Both the position numbers and the translations under genes were made by a program. Positions 41,933-49,010 of a stretch of 64,000 bases of DNA are shown one piece after another. The DNA comes from an uncultured Clostridia bacterium (GTDB lineage: Bacteria; Bacillota; Clostridia; Christensenellales; HGM11417). Position 1 is the first letter of the stretch; the number at the start of each line of letters is the position of its first letter. The stretch is taken from positions 62,001-126,000 of the forward strand of contig CALVJY010000001.1 of the NCBI GenBank assembly GCA_944332455.1. The letters are read 5' to 3'. Below the pieces are notes generated by a model. That model made no database searches. It was not told where the DNA came from and saw nothing but the letters and a program-made list of their open reading frames with translations.

Positions 41933-41961
41933 TTGACATTTTTGCGGAAATTTACTATACT
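41933..41961 (+). promoter_or_regulatory. Sigma-A promoter of the mntP transcript
   Basis: TTGACA (41933-41938), 17-base spacer, TATACT (41956-41961). It precedes a 320-base leader. Confidence 0.92.
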
Positions 41962-41997
41962 GATACAAAAGTGATTTTTAACAGGCGACACGGCAGG

Positions 41998-42113
41998 AAG
42001 ACGGCGTTTTGTCCGTTTGTTCAGGATCGGCGCGGGAATACCCGGACGAACAGGAGATCTTGGCAAAGGGGCGAAAGCCAGGCGATCCAAAGCCGCAAGG
42101 CGGTCTTTGCGCT
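41998..42113 (+). repeat. Diverged copy of the dispersed repeat in the mntP leader
   Basis: The stretch matches the middle and right part of the 41391-41571 element read on its minus strand: GCGTTTTGTCCG, CGGCGCGGGAATAC, AGGAGATCTTGG and CCGCAAGGCGGTCTTTG line up in order, with transitions elsewhere. It lies between the mntP promoter and the riboswitch. Confidence 0.65.
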
Positions 42114-42125
42114 GTGCGCCTCAAC

Positions 42126-42219
42126 GGTTTGAGGGAGTAATGGGCGCCCGTCCGGGCGCGGCCGGTCAACACGCTGACCCTTCGGGGTCTGGCCTGCCTG
42201 AAATCATGAGACTCGGACC
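42126..42219 (+). promoter_or_regulatory. yybP-ykoY manganese riboswitch aptamer
   Basis: GGTTTGAG (42126-42133) pairs with CTCGGACC (42212-42219) to form P1. Conserved blocks GGGAGTAA (42133-42140), GTCAACACG (42165-42173) and ATCATGAGA (42203-42211) match the Mn2+-sensing yybP-ykoY motif. Hairpins between them are present. The downstream gene is the manganese exporter mntP, the classic target of this riboswitch. Confidence 0.88.
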
Positions 42220-42247
42220 CCCGCTGTGGGGGGACGAGTCTTTTTTT
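42210..42247 (+). terminator. Riboswitch terminator (expression platform)
   Basis: GACTCG-CCCCC (42210-42222) pairs with GGGGGG-CGAGTC (42228-42240), followed by seven T. It shares CTCGGACC with the aptamer's P1, so manganese binding would prevent the terminator and turn mntP on. Confidence 0.9.
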
Positions 42248-42291
42248 GCGCCGGCGGCCGGCCGAGATTTGCCGCTTTTGGGAGGATTTTT

Positions 42292-42858
42292 ATGAGTTTG
42301 TGGGAAATTCTGCTGCTCGGGCTGGGCCTGGCCATGGACGCCTTCGCGGTCTCGGTCTGCAAGGGCATGGCCGTCAAGGATCTGAATTTCAAAAAGGCCC
42401 TGATCGTGGGCCTGTGGTTCGGCATCGCCCAGGCCGTCATGCCCATGCTGGGCTATGCGCTGGGCGTGCAGTTCCGGGAGATCATCGAGAGCTTCGACCA
42501 CTGGATCGCCTTCGGCCTGCTGCTGTTCATCGGGGGCAAGATGATCTTCGAGGGCATCCGCAACAAGGAGGAGGGCGAGGACGATTCCCTCCGCTTTTCC
42601 AAGATGTTCCTGCTGGCCGTGGCCACCAGCATCGACGCCCTGGCCGTGGGCATCACCTTCGCCTTTTTGCAGGTGGAAGTCTTTTCGGCCTCGGCCGTCA
42701 TCGGCGTGCTGACCCTGGCCTGCTGCGTGGGCGGGTGCTACGTGGGCCGCTTTTTCGGGGACAAACTCAAAAACAAGGCCGAGATCGCCGGCGGCGTGGT
42801 GCTGGTGCTGATCGGGGTCAAGATCTTGCTTGAGCATCTGGGCATTCTGGTGCTGTGA
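42292..42858 (+). CDS. mntP: Manganese exporter MntP
   Basis: A 188-residue membrane protein with six helices in two similar halves, each starting with a conserved Asp-containing motif: LAMDAFAVSVCKG (about 13-25) and ATSIDALAVGITF (about 110-122). This matches the MntP family, which exports Mn2+ from the cytoplasm. ATG at 42292 has GGAGG. The riboswitch directly upstream supports the assignment. The next feature downstream is a terminator at 43105. Confidence 0.95.
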   Translation: MSLWEILLLGLGLAMDAFAVSVCKGMAVKDLNFKKALIVGLWFGIAQAVMPMLGYALGVQFREIIESFDHWIAFGLLLFIGGKMIFEGIRNKEEGEDDSLRFSKMFLLAVATSIDALAVGITFAFLQVEVFSASAVIGVLTLACCVGGCYVGRFFGDKLKNKAEIAGGVVLVLIGVKILLEHLGILVL

Positions 42859-42994
42859 GCGGACGGCTTATAACCACCAATTGCGTTTCGGCCGTTTTCT
42901 TTCCGTTGGCCGGCCTTCGCCGGAAGCCTTGGGCGGCAGAATACGGCTCCTGAACCGATCATAACGCCTCCCCCTTTCTCTGCACGCATCTTCC

Positions 42995-43068
42995 GAATAT
43001 ACCGGGGATTTGAACATATACCCGGGTTTTGAATATATCCCGGGGATTTGAATATATACCGGAGGCTT
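42995..43068 (+). repeat. Four tandem ~19-bp AT-rich repeats
   Basis: Units of the type GAATATATACCGGGGATTT occur at about 42995, 43012, 43031 and 43050 in tandem, with small differences. There are no spacers, so it is not a CRISPR array. It lies between the mntP stop and its terminator. Confidence 0.85.
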
Positions 43069-43104
43069 ACATGCCGAGGATTATTGGGAGCTTGAATATG
43101 GCGA

Positions 43105-43142
43105 GGGCAGCCGCGGGAAATTTTCCCGCGGCTGCCCTTTTG
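43105..43142 (+). terminator. Terminator of mntP
   Basis: GGGCAGCCGCGGGAAA (43106-43121) pairs with TTTTCCCGCGGCTGCCC (43122-43138), followed by TTTT. It lies about 250 bases after the mntP stop, beyond the tandem repeats. Confidence 0.85.
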
Positions 43143-43192
43143 AACTTTAGAAAAATTAAACTTCTTTGTATCCGGCCTGCCCCTCAGACTTT

Positions 43193-43234
43193 CGCCCTCA
43201 GGTCTTGACGAAGGGGATCAGCCAGGCGTGGGGC
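43193..43234. repeat. Left copy of the 42-bp direct repeat
   Basis: Identical to 44282-44323, the 3' end of the SDR gene (last 12 codons plus stop and a few bases). Here it stands alone downstream of the BRO-family gene, so it looks like a displaced gene end or attachment site. Confidence 0.95.
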
Positions 43235-43246
43235 TATGTTCTCTGT

Positions 43247-44089
43247 TTAATCTTCCGCGGGGGTCGCTTTGATCTCCAATGCCGGCTTGTTGTCGGCGTT
43301 CAGGGGGGATATGACGGACTGCCCAAGTTGTGTTTCGATGTCCGTCCGCGCATTTTTCGCCACTTTGCCGCCACGGCGGGCCACAGACTTGTTCTCCTCA
43401 AAGGTCTCCGGTTGCTCCTGCCTGGAGATCGCCGTCGTCGTGACCTCTGCCAGCATATTCAGAACCAGCTCGATGTTGGTCATGTTGTCGCGGAGGTTTT
43501 CCTTATGTAAGCCCTTGACCTGCTTGTATTCCTGCACCGTAAGTCCGCTCCACGCCTTTGTCATTTCGTTGGTCAGAATGGCATAGTCCTTTTCCCGCTC
43601 GATCCCCCGCGCCTTCCATTCATCGGTCAGTTCTCTGCGCATTTCGATGGTCTGCAGGCGCTGATTGATCCAGCCCTCGGGATACCCTTTGGCACGGTAA
43701 AACGCGGCGCCCCGCAGAATGGCTTTTTCGGGGTCGGCGATCTCGTCGAGGCGTTCGCTTCCCACCTGCGCCAGCCACAGCTTGAACGGCTCGGCTTTGG
43801 GGGAGGGAATGGACTGAATGATACGAAGAATATTCTTTGTATTCGCCGCCTGTATCTTTCGCCGTTTCCCGTCCAGGCCTGTCATTTCAACAGGGGTACA
43901 AATTGTACCCCACTTGTCCGCAAGCGCGGCGTCGCGTGAACGCATCTTTTTGATGTACTGTTTGGGATCAGAACTGTCGGTCAACACTTCCACTACGTCG
44001 ACCACGGAAAAGTACCACTCTTCCTCTTCTGCGTTCCAACTCGTTCTGATCTGTCTGCTTTCAAAGACCTTGATCTTGTTCTCCGTCAT
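43247..44089 (-). CDS. BRO-family (Bro-N domain) protein, DinD-like
   Basis: A 280-residue protein. The N-terminal ~100 residues are a Bro-N domain (VFESRQIRTSW, EEWYFSVVDVVEVLT, DPKQYIKKMRSRD), known from phage antirepressors. The rest resembles DNA-damage-inducible protein D and Bro proteins on bacterial chromosomes (AEPFKLWLAQVGSERLDEIADP). Such genes commonly mark phages and small mobile elements. GC content is lower than around it. ATG at 44089 has GAGGG upstream. It is enclosed by 42-bp direct repeats with no integrase gene inside. It may act on DNA or regulate an absent prophage. Confidence 0.85.
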   Translation of the reverse strand: MTENKIKVFESRQIRTSWNAEEEEWYFSVVDVVEVLTDSSDPKQYIKKMRSRDAALADKWGTICTPVEMTGLDGKRRKIQAANTKNILRIIQSIPSPKAEPFKLWLAQVGSERLDEIADPEKAILRGAAFYRAKGYPEGWINQRLQTIEMRRELTDEWKARGIEREKDYAILTNEMTKAWSGLTVQEYKQVKGLHKENLRDNMTNIELVLNMLAEVTTTAISRQEQPETFEENKSVARRGGKVAKNARTDIETQLGQSVISPLNADNKPALEIKATPAED

Positions 44090-44281
44090 ACAGATACCCT
44101 CTGAAATTCAGATCGTCGACCGCTTTGATCAAAAACCGGGCCTGACGAACCGACGTGAAAGCGGCGGACGGTCTCTCATCAAAAGAGGCTTCAGCCCCCT
44201 TCAAAGACAAAAAACGGCAGTGCACGGCCAGGGAAAACTTTTGCCGGACAGGGATTGGACCTCTTTCAAAAACTCCGCGGC
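44090..44281. other. Upstream part of the BRO cassette
   Basis: About 190 bases between the BRO gene's start and the right direct repeat. No second gene, integrase fragment or convincing promoter was seen. Confidence 0.4.
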
Positions 44282-44323
44282 CGCCCTCAGGTCTTGACGA
44301 AGGGGATCAGCCAGGCGTGGGGC
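44282..44323. repeat. Right copy of the 42-bp direct repeat
   Basis: Covers the 3' end and stop codon of the SDR gene and is identical to 43193-43234. The copies are 1,089 bases apart, start to start. Confidence 0.95.
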
Positions 44324-45042
44324 AGCACTTTGGCCAGCACCCGGTAGAACTTGAAAAAGAGTTTGTCGGTGTAGACCGCCCTCCCCCGCTTTGCCGCCCG
44401 CAGGGCCCCTTTGACCACGTGGGGGACCTTGCAGTAGGGCAGCTTTTTGAACATGGGAGACTGCCCGCGCACCCCGCCGACGTCCAGAAACTCGGTGTCC
44501 ATGGGGCCGGGACAGACCGCGGTCACCCCGATGCCTTCCTTTTTCAGCTCCTGCCGCAGGCCCCGGGAAAAGGAGGTGACGTAGGCCTTGGTGGAGCTGT
44601 ACACCGTCATGCGGGCGTTGGGCACAAAGGAGGCGATGGACGAGACGTTGATGATCCTGCCTCCCCGCTTCATGAATTTGAGCACGGCCGCCGTCACCCC
44701 GGTCAGCGCCCGGACGTTGAGGTCGCACATGTGCATCTGCAGGCCGGGGTCGGCCTCTTTGACCTCGCCCAGCACCCCCATGCCGGAGTTGTTGATCAGC
44801 AGGCAGACCTCGGCCCCGCAGGATGAGAGGGCGGACGTCAGCGCTTCGACGCTGCCCTCCGCCGTCAGATCCAGGGGGAGGATCTCGGCCGGCTTTTTGA
44901 GGAGCTTCGCAGTCTCCTCCAGCCGGTCCTTCCGCCTGGCGATCAGAAAAAAGCGCTCGATCTCGGGAAAGGCCTCCTCCGCCCGGAGGGCGAACTCCCG
45001 CCCCAAACCGGACGAGGCCCCGGTGATCACCCCGACTTTCAT
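44287..45042 (-). CDS. SDR family oxidoreductase
   Basis: A 251-residue classical short-chain dehydrogenase. The nucleotide-binding GASSGLG (about 9-15), the structural NNSG (about 84-87), and the catalytic Ser plus YSSTK (about 138-153) are visible. It is an NAD(P)-dependent reductase of unknown substrate. ATG at 45042 is chosen over 45051 because GGAG lies nine bases before it. Its 3' end is part of the 42-bp direct repeat, so the gene remains intact although a cassette seems to have entered there. Confidence 0.9.
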   Translation of the reverse strand: MKVGVITGASSGLGREFALRAEEAFPEIERFFLIARRKDRLEETAKLLKKPAEILPLDLTAEGSVEALTSALSSCGAEVCLLINNSGMGVLGEVKEADPGLQMHMCDLNVRALTGVTAAVLKFMKRGGRIINVSSIASFVPNARMTVYSSTKAYVTSFSRGLRQELKKEGIGVTAVCPGPMDTEFLDVGGVRGQSPMFKKLPYCKVPHVVKGALRAAKRGRAVYTDKLFFKFYRVLAKVLPHAWLIPFVKT

Positions 45043-45357
45043 ACCTTTCATCTCCTTTCAAAACCCTTTTTAAGGCGGCCTCGCCCTCTGGCGGTTTCGG
45101 ACGCCCGTCTGCCTGTTTCCAACCCTTCAATCAGATCCTTATTTTTCTCCCACCGGGCACTTTCTATACCCAAAAGAAGCCGCCCGGAACTCCTCGCCGG
45201 CCTCTTCCACCGAAGAGGCCGCAGGGGACCCTGCGCCGCCGGAAAAGGGGCCTGAAGAGGCTTTTCCGTCCTTCCGGCCGCATTTCCCCGCCGCCCGAAA
45301 AGGCCGAAGGCTTGTCCGACGGAAGGGGCCGAGGGAAGAGCCTTCCCCCGGAGTCTT
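45043..45357. other. Intergenic region, no gene seen
   Basis: About 315 bases between the SDR gene and spoVM, both on the minus strand. Some C/G-rich hairpins occur (for example GCAGGGGACCCTGC near 45220). The rpmB gene that often follows spoVM is not here. Confidence 0.5.
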
Positions 45358-45432
45358 TCAGTCCGTCTTTTTGACGAACAGCCGCAGGATCCGCCCCAAA
45401 AAGCCGGGGACTTTGACGCAGACGATCTTCAT
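45358..45432 (-). CDS. spoVM: Stage V sporulation protein M
   Basis: A 24-residue peptide, MKIVCVKVPGFLGRILRLFV and four more residues (KKTD). The spacing of the basic residues and the central PGFLGRILR match the amphipathic helix of Bacillus SpoVM, which binds the curved forespore membrane and anchors the spore coat through SpoIVA. It follows thiN by two bases with AGGAGG six bases upstream, exactly where spoVM lies in Bacillus (rsgA-rpe-thiN-spoVM). Its presence argues that the organism can sporulate. Confidence 0.9.
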   Translation of the reverse strand: MKIVCVKVPGFLGRILRLFVKKTD

Positions 45433-45434
45433 AC

Positions 45435-46058
45435 TCATCCTCCTTGGCCGGAGGGTCCCTGCCGCACTGCAAAGAGCAGCAGCGTGCCCCGACAGCGGAT
45501 GCGCACCCGCTTTTCCCGGGTGACGTTGGAGATCCCCAGGGTGCTGTCGAAGGTGAAGTCCTTGCCGGAGGCGGGGTAATGGAATCCCTCCGCTTCCAGT
45601 ATATGCGCCGGCCCGCAGATGGGGACCACCGAAAAGGTGGTGCCGGGGGGCAGCTCGGCCTCGAAGGCCGAATCCACGGCCCAGATCCGGCAGGTTTTGG
45701 TGACCATTTCGGCCCGGACGCCGGCCTTTAATGCCCGGTACAGCACCTGCAGGTTGCCCAGAAAGTGGTCCTCCCTTCCCCCGCCTGCCCCCAGAAAGAC
45801 CAACTCGTCCGCGCCCAGCGAAAGGGCGTAGTCCAGACAGAGCTGGCCGTCGGTCTCGTTCTTTTCCACCTGGAAGCGCACCACCCGCTCGGCCTCGGGG
45901 GGACGGGTCGAGGAATCGAAGTCCCCCAACAGATAGTGGATCTTCCATCCGTAATCGTGCGCGTAGTCCTGCGCCCCGTCGGCCGCGATCAACAGATCGT
46001 GATCGGGCAGATCTTCCCGCTCGGGGCGCTCTCCGTTGAGTAATATGACTGCTTTCAT
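45435..46058 (-). CDS. thiN: Thiamine pyrophosphokinase
   Basis: A 207-residue enzyme that makes thiamine diphosphate from thiamine and ATP. The signature residues are in LIAADGAQDYAHDYGW, LLGDFDSS (about 43-50, with the metal aspartates) and ETDGQLCLDYALSLGAD (about 68-84), followed by FLGAGGGREDHFLGNL. The C-terminal beta domain is also typical. It lies between rpe and spoVM, as in Bacillus (yloS). ATG at 46058. Confidence 0.95.
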   Translation of the reverse strand: MKAVILLNGERPEREDLPDHDLLIAADGAQDYAHDYGWKIHYLLGDFDSSTRPPEAERVVRFQVEKNETDGQLCLDYALSLGADELVFLGAGGGREDHFLGNLQVLYRALKAGVRAEMVTKTCRIWAVDSAFEAELPPGTTFSVVPICGPAHILEAEGFHYPASGKDFTFDSTLGISNVTREKRVRIRCRGTLLLFAVRQGPSGQGG

Positions 46059-46146
46059 GTTCTGTGACTAAACTGAATGATGGATCCTGTGCGCCGCGCT
46101 GCCTTTCGGGCGGCTCCCGGCCCTCAGGTCGGGTCCCGGGCGGATC

Positions 46147-46803
46147 TCAGCGGCCGGAGCGGATGCGCTCCATGACCGCGCGCTGATCGGCCGAGCCGAA
46201 CACATAGCTGCCGGCCACCAGCACGTCGGCGCCGGCGGCCTTGACCTCGTCCACGTTCTCCTCGCAGACCCCGCCGTCGATCTCCAGCAGGATGTCCCTG
46301 CCCAGCTCGTCGATGGCCCTGCGGGCCTCCCGCAGCTTTTCCATGACGGGGAGGATGAACTTCTGCCCCCCGAAGCCGGGATGCACGCTCATCAAAAGGA
46401 GCATGTCCACCTCGGGCAGGACCGGCAGGACGGCCTCCAGCGGGGTCTCGGGGTTGACCACGATGCCAGGCTTGCAACCCAACTCCCGGATCTTCCGGAC
46501 CAGCGGGAGAGGCTGCTTTTCGGCCTCGATGTGGAAGGTCAAAAAATCCGCCCCGGCCTTGATGAAGGCCTCGGCGTACTTGCCGGGGTCCACGATCATC
46601 AGGTGGACGTCCAGCGGCAATCTGGTGTGCGGACGGATGTCGGCGATCATCTTGGGCCCGAAGGTGATGTTGGGCACGAACACCCCGTCCATGACGTCGC
46701 AGTGGATGAGGTCGGCGCCGTTTTTCTCGACTTCGGCCACCACCTCGCCCAGCCGGGCAAAGTCCCCCGACAAGATCGAGGGCGCAACCTGAAACTTTTT
46801 CAT
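46147..46803 (-). CDS. rpe: Ribulose-phosphate 3-epimerase
   Basis: A 218-residue TIM barrel of the pentose phosphate pathway that interconverts ribulose and xylulose 5-phosphate. Metal ligands lie in HCDVMDGVFVPN (about 35-46) and DVHLMI (about 66-71), then MSVHPGFGGQKF (about 138-149) and EIDGGV (about 174-179) hold the other catalytic residues. ATG at 46803 follows AGGAG by eight bases. It lies between rsgA and thiN as in other Firmicutes. Confidence 0.97.
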   Translation of the reverse strand: MKKFQVAPSILSGDFARLGEVVAEVEKNGADLIHCDVMDGVFVPNITFGPKMIADIRPHTRLPLDVHLMIVDPGKYAEAFIKAGADFLTFHIEAEKQPLPLVRKIRELGCKPGIVVNPETPLEAVLPVLPEVDMLLLMSVHPGFGGQKFILPVMEKLREARRAIDELGRDILLEIDGGVCEENVDEVKAAGADVLVAGSYVFGSADQRAVMERIRSGR

Positions 46804-46904
46804 CTCTTTCACTCCTGTATGAGAAAATTTTCGGGAGGTCCCCCTCCCGGAACAGACTTTATATGCTATGTTTTTCTTTATTTGCTATGTTTTTGAGGTC
46901 GGCG

Positions 46905-47762
46905 TCAGTACCGCCGCTCCCACTCCTTTTTCAGCCTTTCCAGCCACTCCCGGTAGCGGGCATAGCGGGCGGGCGAGAGGGCGCCGTCTTCGGCCGCCGC
47001 CCGCACCGCGCAGTCCGGCTCCTCGGCGTGGGTGCAGCCCCGGAACCGGCACTGCCCGGCGAATTGGTCGAAGTCGGGATAGTACTCGTGCAGGGTCCGG
47101 GGATCGATCAGGATCCCGAACTCCGAAAAGCCGGGGGTATCGGCCAGAAAGGTGTCCGGCCCCAGCGCGTAGATCTGGCTGTGCCGGGTGGTGTGCCGTC
47201 CCCGCTCGATGCGGCTCAGGTCCCCGGTCTCGGCGGACAGCCCGGTCAGGGCGTTCAGCAGGGTGGACTTGCCCACGGCCGACTGTCCGGCCAGGCAGGT
47301 CAGTTTTCCCTGCAAAAGGGCGGCGATCTTTTCCACACCCTCCCCGGTCAGGGCCGAAAAGCAGAGCACGCCGTCGGCCGCCCTGCCGTACTGAAAGCGG
47401 AGATCCTCGAAAAATCCCTCCGGGTGGAGGTCGGCCTTGTTGACGGCCAGAAAGCTTTTGATGCCGTTCTGCTCCAAAAAGACCAGCATCCGGTCGGTCA
47501 GCCCCAGGTCGGGGGCCGGCGAGGAGGCCAGCACCACCAGCACCTGATCCACGTTGCACAGGGCCGGCCGCAGCAGCTTGTTTTTGCGGGGCAAAATTTC
47601 CTCCACCCGCCCCTTCTGGGGGTCAAAGGTCACGAAGTCCCCCACCTCCAGCTTGTCCGAGAGCCGGATCTTTCCCCGGGTGCTCAGTTCAAAGATCCGG
47701 GTCCCGCAGGCCACGGTGTACACGCCGCCCACGCCCTTGACGATCCTGCCCTGCGCCTTCAA
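46905..47762 (-). CDS. rsgA: Ribosome small subunit-dependent GTPase A
   Basis: A 285-residue circularly permuted GTPase that checks 30S subunit maturation. An OB-fold (about 1-65) is followed by G4 NKAD, then G1 GQSAVGKSTLLN (about 168-179) and G3 DTPGFSE, and a C-terminal zinc domain (CRFRGCTHAEEPDC). The start is TTG at 47762, overlapping the rlmN stop codon, with GGAGGAGAGG just ahead. Further upstream the frame is only the rlmN shadow. prkC and prpC, which usually precede rsgA, are missing. Confidence 0.96.
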   Translation of the reverse strand: MKAQGRIVKGVGGVYTVACGTRIFELSTRGKIRLSDKLEVGDFVTFDPQKGRVEEILPRKNKLLRPALCNVDQVLVVLASSPAPDLGLTDRMLVFLEQNGIKSFLAVNKADLHPEGFFEDLRFQYGRAADGVLCFSALTGEGVEKIAALLQGKLTCLAGQSAVGKSTLLNALTGLSAETGDLSRIERGRHTTRHSQIYALGPDTFLADTPGFSEFGILIDPRTLHEYYPDFDQFAGQCRFRGCTHAEEPDCAVRAAAEDGALSPARYARYREWLERLKKEWERRY

Positions 47763-48811
47763 GCCTCTCCTCCCCGGTCCGCCCGGCCGGCCTCGTACCG
47801 CCGGCGGAGCTGACCGCAGCTGCCCTGGACCTCCCGCCCGGTGGAACGGCGCACGGTGGCGCTCAGGCCGAGTTCGTGCAGCTTCTTTAAAAACCGTTCG
47901 CACTCCGCCCGGCCGGGAGAGGCAAAGGCGCTCTCCTCCACCGGGTTGAGGGGGATCAGATTGAGGTGGGCGGGAAAGCCCCGAAGCAGCTCCTTCAGCC
48001 GCTCGGCGTCCCCGTCCGAAATGTTGAAGTCCCGGATCATGGCGTACTCGAAGATCACCCGCCGGCCGGTCTTGCGGAAAAAGGTGCGGGCGGCGTCCAC
48101 GATCTCCTCCACCGGATAACGGTTGGCCACCGGCATGATGACCTTGCGCTTTTTGTCGTCCGCGGCGTGCAGGGAGACGGCCAGCACCACGGGCAGCCCC
48201 TCGTCGGCCAGGCGGAGCATGTTGGGCACCAGCCCGCAGGTGGACAGGGAAATGCTCCGCAGGGAGATGTTCAGCCCCTCCGGATCGCTGACCGCCCGCA
48301 GAAAGGCGGTCACCTCGTCATAGTTGTCCAGCGGCTCCCCGCAGCCCATCAGCACCAGGTTGGACAGGGCCCGGCGCCGGGCGTCCCCGCCGTTGTCGCG
48401 GTTGACCACGGCCACCTGCGAGAGCAGTTCGGCCGCCGTCATGTTGCGCACCAGCCCGTTCTGACCGGAGGCGCAGAACCGGCACCCCATGCGGCAGCCC
48501 ACCTGGGTGGACAGGCAGAGGGTGTTGCCGTAGCCGTGGGGCATGAACACGCACTCGATCAGATTGCCGTCCCGAAGGGCCAGCAGGTACTTGGCGGTGC
48601 CGTCCCCGGCCGTGAACTTCTGCTCGATCCGGCAGCCCTGGGCCACAAATCCGGCGGACAGCCTTTCCCGGAGCGCCTTGGGCAGGTCGCTCATCTCGGA
48701 AAAGTCCGCCCCCCGCTGCAGCCACTCGAAGATCTGCCCCACCCGAAAAGCGGGCAGATCGGGCAGCAGTCCGGCAAGCTCTTCCTTGGTTTTGGTCAGC
48801 AGTTCCTCCAT
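47759..48811 (-). CDS. rlmN: Dual-specificity 23S rRNA/tRNA m2A methyltransferase RlmN
   Basis: A 350-residue radical-SAM enzyme that makes 2-methyladenosine in 23S rRNA (A2503) and certain tRNAs. The cluster motif is CRMGCRFC (about 107-114), and MGCGEPLDNY is a further family block. The C-terminal REVQGSCGQLR holds the second catalytic cysteine, here near residue 335. ATG at 48811 has GGAG about ten bases upstream. It overlaps rsgA by four bases, leaving no space for the prpC-prkC pair found there in Bacillus. Confidence 0.96.
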   Translation of the reverse strand: MEELLTKTKEELAGLLPDLPAFRVGQIFEWLQRGADFSEMSDLPKALRERLSAGFVAQGCRIEQKFTAGDGTAKYLLALRDGNLIECVFMPHGYGNTLCLSTQVGCRMGCRFCASGQNGLVRNMTAAELLSQVAVVNRDNGGDARRRALSNLVLMGCGEPLDNYDEVTAFLRAVSDPEGLNISLRSISLSTCGLVPNMLRLADEGLPVVLAVSLHAADDKKRKVIMPVANRYPVEEIVDAARTFFRKTGRRVIFEYAMIRDFNISDGDAERLKELLRGFPAHLNLIPLNPVEESAFASPGRAECERFLKKLHELGLSATVRRSTGREVQGSCGQLRRRYEAGRADRGGEA

Positions 48812-48895
48812 TCGGCTCTGGCTCCTGAAAAATGACCGGCTTCCGCCCCGGCGGGCGTCCCGTCCGCCCTTTGGCCGGACGCAGGAGATCACGCC

Positions 48896-48959
48896 TGAAA
48901 GCCCGCCCGACGGCGGTCCTTACAATTTCCGTGTGAAAGTCCGCCAGACGGCGGTCCTT
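48896..48959. repeat. Two direct repeats with internal hairpins
   Basis: TGAAAGYCCGCCMGACGGCG followed by GTCCTT occurs at 48896-48921 and 48934-48959. Each unit can form a CCGCC/GGCGG hairpin. They lie in the 199-base gap between rsmB and rlmN. Confidence 0.8.
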
Positions 48960-49010
48960 TCGTTTCCATGCGGCGCCGCCCCAAACAGAGGACAGCGCTT
49001 GTTGCCGATC

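Noticed and set aside
42060..42115. The stretch GGCAAAGGGGCGAAAGCC with a following CCAAAGCC looked like a GEMM-I (cyclic di-GMP) riboswitch core ahead of mntP.
   Set aside because: The GACGCAAAGCC block is not matched, the second stem is missing, and the whole region aligns better with the dispersed ~180-bp repeat.
42995..43068. AT-rich repeated units considered as CRISPR.
   Set aside because: Units of 17-19 bases without spacers and with internal variation.
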